Source: Burhinus oedicnemus | Lineage: Eukaryota > Chordata > Aves > Charadriiformes > Burhinidae | DNA: 64,000 bases | Reading direction: 5' to 3' | Assembly: GCA_008921705.1 (NCBI GenBank) | Contig: VFFE01007605.1 | Location: 5,255,172-5,319,171, forward strand | Part shown: piece by piece, positions 51,378 to 62,714 of the stretch | Numbering within the stretch: position 1 is the stretch's first letter | How the letters are laid out: each line of letters opens with the position of its first letter | Position numbers and translations under genes: made by a program | Notes under the pieces: generated by a model | Database searches by the model: none | Seen by the model: only the letters and a program-made list of their open reading frames with translations | What the model was told of the DNA's origin: nothing

Positions 51378-53819
51378 CGGAGAGACCCTCGAGTGCAGTC
51401 AGACACAGCAAACCACTTCTTCTGGCAAGAAGTCACTGTCCTGTGGCCAGTAAGTCATTCAAGCATCAGTTGTCACCTCCTGGGGCTGGAAGAGATACAG
51501 GTGAGAGCTGGAGTCTGGCAGCAGGTAGATGACCAGAGGGACACTGGAGCCAGCCTGGACACACACCCTTGCGGCATGGGAGACGGTCTGATGGGCCAGT
51601 GCACCAGGACCTGCAGGTTGAGAGGCACCAGGGCAGCCCAGGAGCCCCAGGGGCCTCGTCCCGGGCTGCTTTTAGCGTGTGGCTCCCTTGGGGCTGGCTC
51701 TAAGGGGAGGACAGGGCAAGCAGTGGGAGCCCACGGCTGGCTCCCTGGTTCCAGGGGACGGGACACAGTTACTGGCAGAAACAGGCATCTCAAGAATGAG
51801 CAGAAGTTGGATCTGAAGGACTCAGCACTGACTAAATCTTGGATTTATGGACTTGAAACGGATGGGATCCCCTGCAGAACCTGAGCCTGAGGAGCCCTGG
51901 GTACCCTCCAAGGCCTGTCCCCCAACGGAAGCTTGGCAAGAGCACCAGCACTAGTAACATCTTGGAGCCCACTACGGGATAACTAGCAACTGTGCAACCA
52001 AGGAATCTTTTTTCTGTAAAATCCCAGTTCTTGTGCCTTATGTAGCAAAACTGCCCGTGTGCCTGGAGCACCATGCAAACTCACGCTGAAGCAGGGGAGC
52101 GGCCAAGGATAAACCAGAATGTTGTGGGCTGTCCCAGAGGCAAACATGAAGTCAGGAGTGCTCAAGCTGGGAAATCTTAAATGACGGGACTGTAAAAATG
52201 GCATTTAATGGCATCTTTTCCAAACCATTCTGAAATTCCATCATTTTATCGAGATAGCGTAAACAAAATAAAAATCACAAATTTCAATCTCGTGCTGGGT
52301 TTCATCCAAATTTCCTGGAAGATGAAGACAGAGCCCAAGCAAGCATCGCAAAATAAGATGGGAAGTGAGAGGAGTGCTGCCCGTCTGCCTGCAGCTCAGC
52401 ACTACCCCTGACCCCCCGGCAGGGCAGGAGAGCACCGGGCGCCTCCGGACACGCTCCAAGCAACAGCCGCCGTGGGAAGGGAGGATGCACAGGGGAGATG
52501 CGGAAACCCGGCAGCGAAACGGGCTCTGGTTTTGTACCACTAGTTTCGTCGATGTTTTCGATGTAAATAATTTTGTAAATGCAATAGGACAAATCAGAAT
52601 TTGGGTGGAATGCACGTCTAGTGAGCGATGTACTCTGCCATGAAGTGTACCGCAGCTGCTGAGTTGGTATTGCAGCCATAAAGCAGGTATTTTATCTCAG
52701 TACCTGATCCATCTCCTTAAAGCATCTTTTCGTAACTGTTACACAAATTAATGCAGTGTTCAAAAATCCTGTTCTTGTATCGCCTCTGACCCCAATCTAC
52801 AGCCACCTCGCTTGGAAAGTACCAAAGTGAAATTTATGTAAGCCTCTGTTTTAATTGCAAACAATTCAAAGAAATCGTTCCCTGCTGGAAAGTTGGCATT
52901 TTATGTTGCTATTAAATGAGATTTTATTGTAGCACAGATCTCAATGGGGGTACAGGCGTGACCTATGTTAAGGAAGCAGTTTTATTTACTGATGGTTTGA
53001 AGACATGTTGCTTTTTAAAAATTCAAGCAGTCGCATGGCAGGCATTTTATGGCAGTGGCTTTTGTTCTGGGGCTGTGAGACTTTCTGAACACCAAGCCTG
53101 GTGTCGTCACCCCCATCCACAGCCAGAGGTATTTTTCAGCATTGCTAATTTTGGAAATACTTTTTCACAAGTTTGGTTAAATTCTGCTTTTGGAAAGTTA
53201 CGACCTTGTTACGCAGGGTCCCGTCCCACTGCCCGAGGGCATTTAACCCCTTTGACCGGATTCCCAACCCCGTCCTCCCATCCCCGCTTTCCGGCCCATC
53301 ACTGCTTCGAACGGCTGGCAGGGGGCTCCGCGCTGCACCCCGGCTCTCCCCGGGTCAGAGACGTGCTCCGTGCAGACACCTCTGCATCACGCAATCACAC
53401 AAAACCCACAAAACCCCCCAGAGCCAACATGCCGTTCATCATATCCCATCTCCAAAGGGAGGGTTCAGAGGGAAGCGAGGGACAGCGCAGCACGGGCAGA
53501 CAGCCCCAAGCCCCCCAGCCCTGCGGGAGGGATCCCGACCCATGTGGTGACTCCAGCTGGGGACGGGGACCGGCTGCCCAGCCCGCAGTGCCACCGTCCT
53601 TCCATTACTGCAGCGCGAGGTGAGGCCGCTCCACAAGCTGAAATTCCGCCCAACGAGGTACGGAGGCAGGAGCACACGGCGCGCACGAGGAGTTACAACG
53701 TGAACACCCAGTGCCTTGGGCCGGGTTTTATTGTCCTTCTATCAATAACTTTTTGGCATCCGGCACCTGCCTTGACTTTTATCAACATTCTGACAAGTAT
53801 CAAATGGTTAAGCAACATA

Positions 53820-54260
53820 GCAGTAACAAAATAAATTTTAAATAAATTCCAATTTTTTTTTTCTAAACACCCTTTGTGTTGTTTTCCTTAGTTTAATTGT
53901 CCTGAGAGCTTTACGCCTGTCTGATGTGTGCACAGGTCACTTTGCTCAGATGCACAGACCTGCTTTTAATTTGATTAGAAAACTGTGGTGCAGATTCCCC
54001 TCCGGAAAATGGACGATACAAATGCAATGGCAAATCCGGCAAGGTTTGGGAAATGCAAGTAATGATTTTCAATTAAATTGTTAATCTGAACTTAATTATC
54101 AGAAATTCTCCCACTCTGGAACTTAATTACGGCAGCAATTAGCTTTAGTATAAATAATTTTTGTATATGAGATGAATAAATAAAACAACATAAATGAACT
54201 GACTCAGTTGCCAGAACCGATCCTTTCCAGGCACACAGCAAAAACTCTACAAAAGCATTT
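53820..54260. other. AT-rich segment just beyond the NR3C1 poly(A) site
   Basis: This is an AT-rich, non-repetitive stretch with clustered AATTA/TAATT motifs. It may be conserved flanking sequence or part of a longer NR3C1 3' UTR if the alternative AATAAA on the - strand at 53727-53732 is used. Confidence 0.35.
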
Positions 54261-54288
54261 TGGAGCCATTTAATGAAAAAAGCAGAAT

Positions 54289-54294
54289 TTTATT
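54289..54294 (-). terminator. NR3C1: Likely NR3C1 poly(A) signal
   Basis: AATAAA reads on the - strand, with ATTAAA about 20 nt further and then a U/GU-rich stretch (GCTTTTGTAGAGTTTTTGC). The arrangement predicts cleavage near 54260-54280. Confidence 0.55.
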
Positions 54295-56913
54295 ATATGG
54301 TTTCTGTCCATTATTCGGCATTGCTGTAAATGGCTCACATTTACTGCAACTTCTGTACAGATGTGTGGCTTTGTATTACCAGAACAGCAAATTTAAATGA
54401 AAAAATAAATGTTCAACAATTCCACACAAGCTTTTACAGTCCAACATTTCACTGAGTAGGTGAAAACTACAGACTTGTTACTACAGAATTATTCAGCATG
54501 AATAAAAAACTACAACTTTTATTTTTAAACAGGAGTCACTGGTTTAATTTTTTTATGCTGTTTAAAATTACTGTGATAAAAATAATGATTTTTTTTAATA
54601 ATGCCATACACCGGTATGATATAGGATTTGTCCCCAGTATATATCTTTTGTTTAATATACAAAATAGAATAATGACACATCGCTGACTCTATGCTGTTAT
54701 GCAAGTTAGTTTGGAGGTGGGGGATATTTTCATACACACAGCCTTTCATCAGAAAACGAGCGCCTCTTGCTGCTTCCAAGAGGCCCTAATCCTTTCCTGA
54801 AAATTTGGTTCCTATGTAACACCGATGGCTCGGCAACACCTGGTTGCACACTGGATTAAGGGTAGAGCTTAACTAGTATACAGGATACACAAAGTCTTTT
54901 AAAAACCTCACTCTAAGGTATGGCCCTGAAGTCCTCACTCGCTGAAGTCTGACTACGGGAAACAGGATCTAGCTGACGTTCATCCAGGCACTTCCTCCTG
55001 TTTTCTACCTTTTTCTGTGAAAATGGCGAGGTCATTTTTCAGCTTCAATTGGCACCTATTGCCAGCCCCCTCCCTCCCTCCCAGTTGCGAAGCTCCCCCT
55101 GACCCCTCGGGTTCCGTCGCTGTTGCGGGCGATGCCCAGGCTGTGCGGGACCGGCAGCGGCTCCTCTCCATCCCGCTCCCTGGCTGCTCCCAGGTAAGGC
55201 CATTCCTAGCGCTTGGCGTGTGCGAGTCCCACCACGCAGCACGCGCGTGTCCTGAGCTGCCGGCGGCGGCCGTCCCTCGCTCGGATGCATGCACTTTGTG
55301 ATAAGGCACTGAAGAGACGAAGTCAGAATTCTCCCTGCTTTATCCAGAGTGCAGATACTACCCACTGCTACAAGGACTACGGATACACAGAACATGGACT
55401 TCTCACTGCTTACTAAAGCACTACACAGTTTCAATTGTGAAGTTTAAAACTTAACGGCACATACAGGACGATTGCTTTCTTCTAACATCACAGTTTCCTT
55501 TTTTTTTTTTTCCTTAAATCAACAGACTAAAAATTAATATACAGGCATATAGACAAAACGGGGGTAGAGAGCCTCTCTTCTCCTACGCTATCCAATCTCT
55601 CAAGGTGGTGATAATTTGTTCGTGTTCACTACAGTTACTTTTTCTGCTGGCAAAAAAAAAAAGTTTTTTATCTTTGTGTATACAAATGCACAAAACGTTT
55701 GCACGTGTGCATGCACGCACGCTCACACCCACACCCACTCACTCCTTCACACAAGCTCAAATTGAGGTATCTGGGGATGCAGTTTTTAAAAACATTCTCT
55801 AAAGAACGAACAGTTTTCCTTTCAACTGAAGAGCCCACCTGAAACCAAACGGTATGAAACTCCTATCTGTATCTCAAACGGGTCGCGTGAATATTTTCAT
55901 TGAGTTGGGTTGAAAGTTGTAATTAAAATACTGAACTTCACTTTAACTGTTACAAAATGTGCATATTCTTTACAATCAAAGAGAAGAGAATGATTACTTT
56001 TTTTATTAAAGATGATATTTTACTCCAAAGTACTGAATATAGTATCTTTTTTTAATAGGTATAACATTCAAAAAGAGATTTAAGAAAGGATGAAAATTTA
56101 GTTTCCTATTTCACTTGGAAACAACCTTTTGCTGAACAATAGAAATGTACTAGTGTATTGTGAACAACCTATGCTCTATATTTACATATTGCTGGTACCT
56201 GTATGCGTATTATTGCCAAATTTTTCAAGCTGTTTTTGCTGTGGTATGTGAGGCTGTATATGAAATTAACCCCGCATGTTCAGAGGTGTAGGTATGCATG
56301 CGCACACACGCATCTTTCCGGCTTACATTTTTTGCAGCGGAGGTCTGATTTAGCAATGAATCGTGAATGGTAACCAACCATACAGATAGGAGTATTCCAT
56401 CCAAGCTCCAACTTGAATTTTTACACAGTGATTTGATAAACACAAAATCAACCCTAAAACCATCCACTGGACACAAGTTTTCCTTTCTAAACGGAGTACT
56501 TCTTTGGATACTAAACACCAATGCCTTCAGTACTACCTCCAGATGAACCACAACTTGTACAGGTTACCATTCAGCATGTTTGTGACCCCTACAAAAAATA
56601 TAATTACATGTATCATGATAAAGCAATCTGTCATCTAAAAATCATCCTTATTATACACTATACAAGCTATTTTACAATCATTTAATAAATTGCTTTTAAA
56701 GCTGCAGTAGCCCTTCCCTTCTTTTCTCAGATCAGCGAATATACCGATTATACATATTTGAAACTATAACTAAATATAAAAATATATTAGGTTTTGTATT
56801 TCATCAGATGATCTCTCTCATTTCTATTACACAAATAATCTGGCCACTTGGAGTAAAAATCAAATTTTAGAGTGGCTTAGTAAATATTTAAATTTTGAGA
56901 TACAGAAAATTGT

Positions 56914-56921
56914 TAAGGTGC
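56914..56921 (-). promoter_or_regulatory. miR-18 8-mer seed match in NR3C1 3' UTR
   Basis: The - strand reads GCACCTTA, the complement of the miR-18 seed plus the A opposite position 1. miR-18 is reported to repress mammalian GR through its 3' UTR (established knowledge). Confidence 0.5.
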
Positions 56922-57991
56922 ACGTAGAAAAAGGCTACTACAGCTTCTAAACGTTTTAAAATATAGTTATCAATGGCAACAAGGAGAAATTCACAGGACC
57001 TATGGTAATTTTATGGCACGCTAGTAATTCGGTATGAAGGGATGCAGCCTTACAAAGACAGAAAGTTTGACATACGACTCTAAGACCACAAAATCAGTAG
57101 CGGAGCTTTGCTGCTGTCCAGGAAAGGGAATGAACCAGTCGGTGACAGGTGGAGACGTGAAAATGGGTCTCTAACCACACGAGTTTGGAGTCTGTATGTC
57201 CGGAGCCTCGGTCAGCCAGTGCAGCCGCTCTGCTCTACTGCCTGCATGACGGTAAACATCTCACTGAAGAAAAGATTTCTAGAATCGATACGAGGAAACA
57301 GAACAAACCCAAACCACTGGGCACATAATTACATGCCTGCCTCTTAAGTCAATGGTATTTTTCCATATATACTTGTATGACGATAGATTTAAGTGTATAG
57401 AAAATGTGAGTTTCTCCACACAGAAGTAAACTTTTCTTAAGCTATGCATATTTTCCTGAAAATTTCCTGATGGGCAGTCAGGACTGATCTTCTTGGCATC
57501 AATGCAGCCCATGACTCTCATAGTTATGGCTGTTGCATTATATGCAAAAATCAGGCTTTTTTTTTCAATATATAAAATAACCTGCTCGTTTACATCCAGT
57601 TAGGACGGGGTTAATTTTCTATGAATCTGCATATCCAACGCTTTTGCACATATACCAAAAGTATTTGTTTCATTCGCATCTATTTAAATTAGATTTGAGA
57701 GTGTTCTCCCACCCACCCTGGCCCTTAAAAAATGCCAAATTTTTATGGTCACTTTGACAGTTGAAAGCTATTAGGTTAGAAAAGCCCAACCCATTTTCAC
57801 ATGAGTATACTCAAGGATTAATGTCTAGAGGTCATTTAGGAAAGCTACAAGCTGCCCCACCTTAAAAAACCAGCTGTACAATAGGCATCTTGAAGTATTA
57901 CAAAAAAATTATGTAAGAAAAAATGAACAAGCCTAGTTCACGGTATATAAAGTTAAAGGAAATTGCTAAAACCAGACAGTAATAGCTATAA

Positions 57992-57998
57992 AAGGCAC
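57992..57998 (-). promoter_or_regulatory. miR-124 7-mer seed match in NR3C1 3' UTR
   Basis: The - strand reads GTGCCTT, complementary to miR-124 positions 2-8. miR-124 is reported to target mammalian GR. The site is about 480 nt after the stop codon. Confidence 0.5.
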
Positions 57999-58477
57999 AA
58001 CTTCCCTTTTCTGATATACACTTGTAAACTTTCTTCAGGTTACATGCATAAACCAAAATGCTACCTTAACTTTAAAAAAAAAAAATCCAAAACACTTTAC
58101 TAAAAAAAAAAAAAAAGCCTAGAAAATTGTCTCCAGCCAACTGCAGAAATTAATTAGCAGAATGTTCGTAACACAGCCTCAGATGTTGTCACCGGTGGTT
58201 TTGATGCATCCATGGATGTTGCACAAGGGGAGAGATATAATTTCTGACAAGTAAGATTTATTTTCCTTTCCTTTCTCCCCAATTATTTACCAAATGTGAG
58301 AAATCCGCTGCTTCTATAGCCTAAATCTTGGCCCTCTGTAAACCACATGTAGTGCATAATTACAAAAGAAACATCGTTGCAAGGACAAAATTAACAAGTT
58401 CTGTAGGTTTTTTCTTTACAAAAAAAAAAAGCTATCATTTGACGTTTTCTTAAGGCAACCCTTTTGTATTAAGGCAG

Positions 58478-58630
58478 TCACTTTTGATGAAATAAGAGCT
58501 TCTTGATATTTCCATTTGAATATTTTGGTATCTGATTGCTGATGATTTCTGCCAACATTTCTGGGAACTCAATACTCATGGATTTATCCAAAAATGTCTG
58601 GAAGCAAAAGCTCAGAAGATTTTCAACCAC
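58478..58630 (-). CDS. NR3C1: NR3C1 terminal coding exon (helices 11-12, AF-2)
   Basis: This exon encodes 50 residues and a TGA stop: [20 protein letters not shown], then [10 protein letters not shown] and [20 protein letters not shown]. Counting back from the C-terminus with human numbering (777 residues) gives residues 728-777. Cys736 and Thr739 of helix 11 are kept, as are the AF-2 helix 12 FPEMLAEII with the charge-clamp Glu755 and the final beta strand. Helix 12 closes over bound hormone and forms the coactivator groove. Residues 734 and 735 are Ser and Phe, where human GR has Asn and Tyr. The acceptor is TGTCACTTGTAG at 58631-58642. The exon runs on into the 3' UTR. Confidence 0.98.
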   Translation of the reverse strand: MVENLLSFCFQTFLDKSMSIEFPEMLAEIISNQIPKYSNGNIKKLLFHQK

Positions 58631-59372
58631 CTACAAGTGACAAAGCAAAGAATTACTTTCACACAAACACATACAGAAGAACGATTAACCTACATCCTTC
58701 CTTCTTCCTATCTTCTTGCAGCGCAGGCCAGACTTGCGTAGTATCCTCATTTTAATTAGTAAGTCTTATAACTGGCATTCTAATACAAAACAAGTGAACA
58801 GACCGTGCAAGGTCTTTACAAATACTGAAGAGATTACGTATCAATTCCCATTCTAGCATAAAACAAACATAGATATAGATAACATTAGTAAGATCTTTCC
58901 AGGTGCTTGGTACACTAACAAGAAAAAAAATAAATTTTGAGGTCTCAAAGTTTCCCTTGCCTCATCCAGCTTAAACACTACTTTGACTGCTTTGTACTAT
59001 ATGCACCATTTAGAGTACATACCGCAAAAGGAGACAGCCCAAATTCTGAAATTCCTTGCAAAATGAGACCACTACTAATACTAAAAATAGCACTGATGCA
59101 TTATTTTAACACCATTTTAAATAATTCCACAGATTCTTGAATAGTTTGTCATTAATTGCTGTGGAGTCCACTGCAAAAGTAGCCTGAAAGCACCACACTG
59201 ACCTCTTCCCATTAGCCTTCAGTTTGAGGGTAGGGGAGCATGACCGCCTCCTCCCCCCCGCCCCTCCCCCAGATATTTATCCCTTTAAATAAAAAAAGGG
59301 ATAGAGGAGATCACTGTTATATGCCCAGACTTATTTATCTGGAACGCCTACAGCATTTGTTTCAGAACTTAC
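58631..59372 (-). other. NR3C1: NR3C1 intron between exons 8 and 9
   Basis: This is an AT-rich intron of 742 nt. It begins GTAAGT at 59372 and ends TTGTAG. A C-rich run at about 59248-59270 is the only low-complexity feature. Confidence 0.9.
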
Positions 59373-59530
59373 ATCATGCATAGAGTCCAACAGTTTAGTC
59401 AGTTGATAAAATCGCTGCCAGTTCTGGCTTGAGTTCCCTTCTCTCTTCACTATGGCCTTTCCCAGCTCTTTAATGTACGTCATACGGATTTCTTCAAACA
59501 AAGATTGACTCTTCAGGCCTTCCTTAGGAA
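59373..59530 (-). CDS. NR3C1: NR3C1 coding exon (helices 9-10 of ligand-binding domain)
   Basis: This 158-nt exon encodes [20 protein letters not shown], then [19 protein letters not shown] and [13 protein letters not shown]. It corresponds to human residues 675-727. Only a few changes from human are seen (Asp to Glu after PK, Glu to Ser before LF, Asp to Glu in the FDEI motif, and the final Glu to Asp). The first two bases complete an Ile codon (Val in human) begun in exon 7. The acceptor ATGTTACAG has a poor pyrimidine tract; the donor is ATGTAAGT. The intron on either side stays open in frame, so the raw open frame overstates the exon at both ends. Confidence 0.98.
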
Positions 59531-62500
59531 CTGTAACATTGATACGAACCTTTAAGACATTATACATCTATGAACTGTGTCATTATTTAAGTTCTCTTAC
59601 ATTAGTTACATAAAAATGACCAAAAGAAAAAGGACTTAAAGTTAATGAAATGACAGCTGAGAGACAAGGAAAGAGAGCGGAAACCGAGACGGATGACTCA
59701 TTGAACAAATAGCACTGGACTCCTGGCAAAAGAAAAAAACATAATAAAAAACCCCAAAGGTAACCCAGTAAGAAAAAGAGGGAAGGGAACCGGACCATGG
59801 AGGCAACAACACTAAGCCCTGGCAGTGCCTTGATGAAGAACCACCAGGGCTGGAGTGCCTGTGTTCTCAGTGTCTGGGGAAACGTGACATTGGAAAGATT
59901 CCATAAAAATTCTGTGTGCCAAGGGACGACCAAGGATAGGATCACAGGATGGCTTGGCTTGGAAGGGACCTTGAAAGATCATCTAGTTCCAACCCTTCTG
60001 ATGTGGATCAAATAACATGTCCAGGCAAGGCAGTAACAGAGACACTGGACAACAAACTGAGTGCCCAAGCCAGGGAGGACTCGCGTCTCAGCAGAGCTTC
60101 TGGGAATAGAGATGGGATGCCGTCCAGAGGAGGAGCTGTGGGTCAGAAACCCACGGTGCGGGGACCAAGGCCTGTATCCAGTCAGACTCAAATCCATGCT
60201 CAGTCCCTGTGCCTACATTCTCCTACTAGGATGGTCCTTCTAGAGGCCAAGGACTAGTAAATAAATCAGGACAAATCAAGCATGTGGGTGCCAGCAGTCC
60301 TTAAGATGTTCAGTTTGAAGCCTTTGATTACCTTGGTGAAGTGAATGGAAAGAGCTGAAGAGAGAGAAAAGAGAGAGCTGAGACAAAGCCAACTGAGAGC
60401 AAGGGAGGAGGAAAGAAGCCACTACAGCACGCTCCCTTCCTTCAAAAATCCAACCCTCACTACACTGTCAGCATCTGTGAGATGTCAGAGTGAGGTCTCT
60501 TATCTGCCTTGTCAACACAGGAGATGACAACATGTCAACTGTTGCTTGAATAATTTAAATAGAAAAGGTCTGTAAACTACGTCTATGTGTGAGCTACGTG
60601 TCTAGACTGTGTGGGATTCCTGCTTCTCCTTCAATTCTTCCTCATCTCTTGGAAAACTTACACAGAAACACAATAAACATAAATTAAAATTTTGAAGTCA
60701 TGGATTAAAAAGCTATACAAATTTCAGCTATTCAATTTTCAGAAGTTCCACAATGTACTGCTTACACAATGTATGTACTCGAAAAGAAATGTGAAAATAT
60801 ATTGTCTTTCACTGTAAATATAACAAAGAGGCCTCTGCTGGTTAATGCCAGTGCTTGCCGTACTTCACTCGTGAATGGGCTTAATTCTACAAGTGTAGTC
60901 TCTTCCCCATTTCTGCCATGGAAATTCCTTTAAGGAAATTTCCAATTCCTGCAAGGAAAGTTGGCCTACACCACATCCAAAACACTTGAGGAATTTTCAG
61001 GACAGATTTCAGAAACTGCTTTAAATCTGCAGTTTTGGGAAAGTTTCAAGTTCCTATAAAGCCCACAGCAGAGTGGAGCTGAAAGTTTCCTCTGAAAAGA
61101 GCCCTTGTCCCCGTTCCGGGCTTGGCAGGCAAGGCTGTGCTGGTCCTTGCCAGGCTGCCCGGGGAGGAGCTGGGATGGCAGTGCGCTGTGCCCGACACCT
61201 CTCCTGCTCCCACTCACCACCCAGGGCTTCACGGTGCCTATAGCACCAGCTTACAAGATCCTCCTGCTTTCATTCTGGAAATAGCCCAAAGCTACCAAGT
61301 TCTCATCTGTTTATAAGAATCAACGCTATTATTCACTGGAAATACTAAAGATAAGGAATGTTTGAACCCTTGGTGTAAGGAACTGTTTAAACTTTTAAAA
61401 AAATTTACTTCTCATCATGTAGAAGTACTATGCTTAAAAATCTTTACTTGCATTCTTGCTCTTCCTGATCCTGTTAAAGCATACTGGCATACCTGTCACT
61501 ACACTAAAACAAAAATAATCTTCTGTCACACAGAAGCAGCAAAGGCTCCAGGAAAACTACAGTGGCTGCGTGAGATGCAGCTCTGAGTCCTGTGGGACTG
61601 TGGGTATTGGTGTGACGGCTGTGGGATGGGATGTCTCCAGGACGGACAGGCGCATGCCAAGAGGCGCAAGGCGAGGTGCCTGGCTCACGCCTACTCACAG
61701 CACGCACACACACGTGCTCTTTACTACCGTGAGTCCCTGGACTGTAACAGAGCCAGGCTTACGGCTGAGCTTCCGCAGGGGACTACAGCCCTACTGCACA
61801 CCAAGAGAAAAAGATCAAGAGGCACCAAGTATGAATACAGGGTGAAAATAACATTCTCAAAGTTATTTATATAATGTTTCATATCAGTTTATTTCTGTAT
61901 ATTCTAAAAAGACTATTTTGACACTGTACTTTGACCTTCCATGCAGTACAGACAACAGAATTTTATTAAGCTGTGACTTGTTTTAACTACAGCATATTCC
62001 TATTGAGACACATAAAACCCATCATATAGTGTATTATATAAATCTATCTTACAGTATCTATCATAAATCCACCATATACTTTAGATGCAAATGCAAAAAG
62101 CTGTAGTTGTATTTAACAGTTTTTAAATAACTTCTGGAGGAGTTTCATAACTTTTTTTGGGGGAAACTGCTTCACTGGATCAGAACTTCCTCACAGGTGG
62201 TGGTGTTTTGGGGATCTTTTTTGGTCGATTGGGTTTTAATGGGCATGAAGTTATAGCTTTGCTCATTTCTTTGGGTCCTGAACTACTCTGCCAGTTTCCG
62301 ATTTATATATTTTTTAAGAATTTTAAATTGCAATTCTGAGTTAGGCCTCTCTGTTGGAGTTGCAAAGTTTTGAACACAATCCATAATATCTTAGCATGAA
62401 TGTCTTGTATCTGCTAAAAGCAGAACTTCCTTCACTAACTCCATACAGTCAGGTGCCAAGAAGCACATTTTGACTTTTATTTGCTATCAGATGCCTAACA

Positions 62501-62583
62501 CAATTTTAAACTACACATGCACATTCATAACACTGGCAAGTTACACTTACATTGTTCACATAGGTATTTAACTATTCACCTAC
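59531..62583 (-). other. NR3C1: NR3C1 intron between exons 7 and 8
   Basis: This is a 3.05-kb AT-rich intron containing a small CR1 3' fragment (59940-59998). Chance open frames occur on the + strand at 59.8-60.5 and 61.1-61.9 kb; none is recognised. The donor on the - strand is ACAA-GTAGGT. Confidence 0.88.
59940..59998 (-). mobile_element. Short CR1 3'-end relic
   Basis: On the + strand GGATCACAGGATGGCTTGG is followed by TTGGAAGGGACCTTGAAAG and ATCATCTAGTTCCAACCC. It is the reversed CR1 3' terminus, about 60 bp, with diverged octamers. It sits in the intron in the same orientation as NR3C1. Confidence 0.85.
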
Positions 62584-62714
62584 TTGTAGAGAGGAGAAGC
62601 AACGTTTTCATGCAGAGATACTCTTCATATGAGACTTGAAGCCGTGATAGCTCTCGGGCAACCATAAGCATATGTTTGCATTGTTCATACATGCACGGTA
62701 AATTCATTCTCTGC
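62584..62714 (-). CDS. NR3C1: NR3C1 coding exon (ligand-pocket helices before helix 9)
   Basis: This 131-nt exon encodes [20 protein letters not shown], then [17 protein letters not shown] and LLLLST. With human numbering it is residues 632-674. Pocket residues Met639, Gln642 (which contacts the steroid 17-hydroxyl) and Met646 are kept, as is the invariant [14 protein letters not shown] helix. Variable surface positions differ from human (for example VARELSR against VSSELHR as I recall it). The acceptor TTATTTCTCAG is strong. The donor is chosen at ACAA-GTAGGT because it keeps the 131-nt length and restores the frame to exon 8, giving STIPKEGLK. Confidence 0.98.

Larger units (their letters stand above)
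45901..54269. other. Intergenic region between convergent ARHGAP26 and NR3C1
   Basis: This region is mainly GC-rich with CpG-dense blocks (around 46.1-46.2, 49.4-49.5 and 53.2-53.6 kb) alternating with AT-rich islands (46.78-46.92, 49.69-50.28, 52.55-53.2 and 53.82-54.25 kb). It holds two CR1 copies (48683-48863 and 50497-51377), a short heptamer repeat CATGTCC at 46986-47006, a C tract and a purine repeat. No coding gene was recognised. Confidence 0.7.
54270..58477 (-). other. NR3C1: NR3C1 3' UTR
   Basis: This is about 4.2 kb of AT-rich sequence after the stop codon, similar in length to the human GR-alpha 3' UTR as I recall it. It contains many AUUUA-type elements on the - strand (for example around 56880-56900), a CA/TG-rich stretch (55700-55755), seed matches for miR-18 (56914-56921) and miR-124 (57992-57998), and a poly(A) signal at 54289-54294. 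I saw no clear counterpart of the human 9-beta exon. The 3' boundary is inferred from signals only. Confidence 0.7.

Noticed and set aside
54270..58477. Human-type GR-beta terminal exon in the NR3C1 3' UTR
   Set aside because: I looked for an acceptor followed by a short frame like the human beta-specific tail and did not see one. A proper alignment could still find a diverged version.
58937..59140. Open frame on the + strand antisense to the NR3C1 intron
   Set aside because: It is AT-rich intron translation with no recognised relative and no coding signature.
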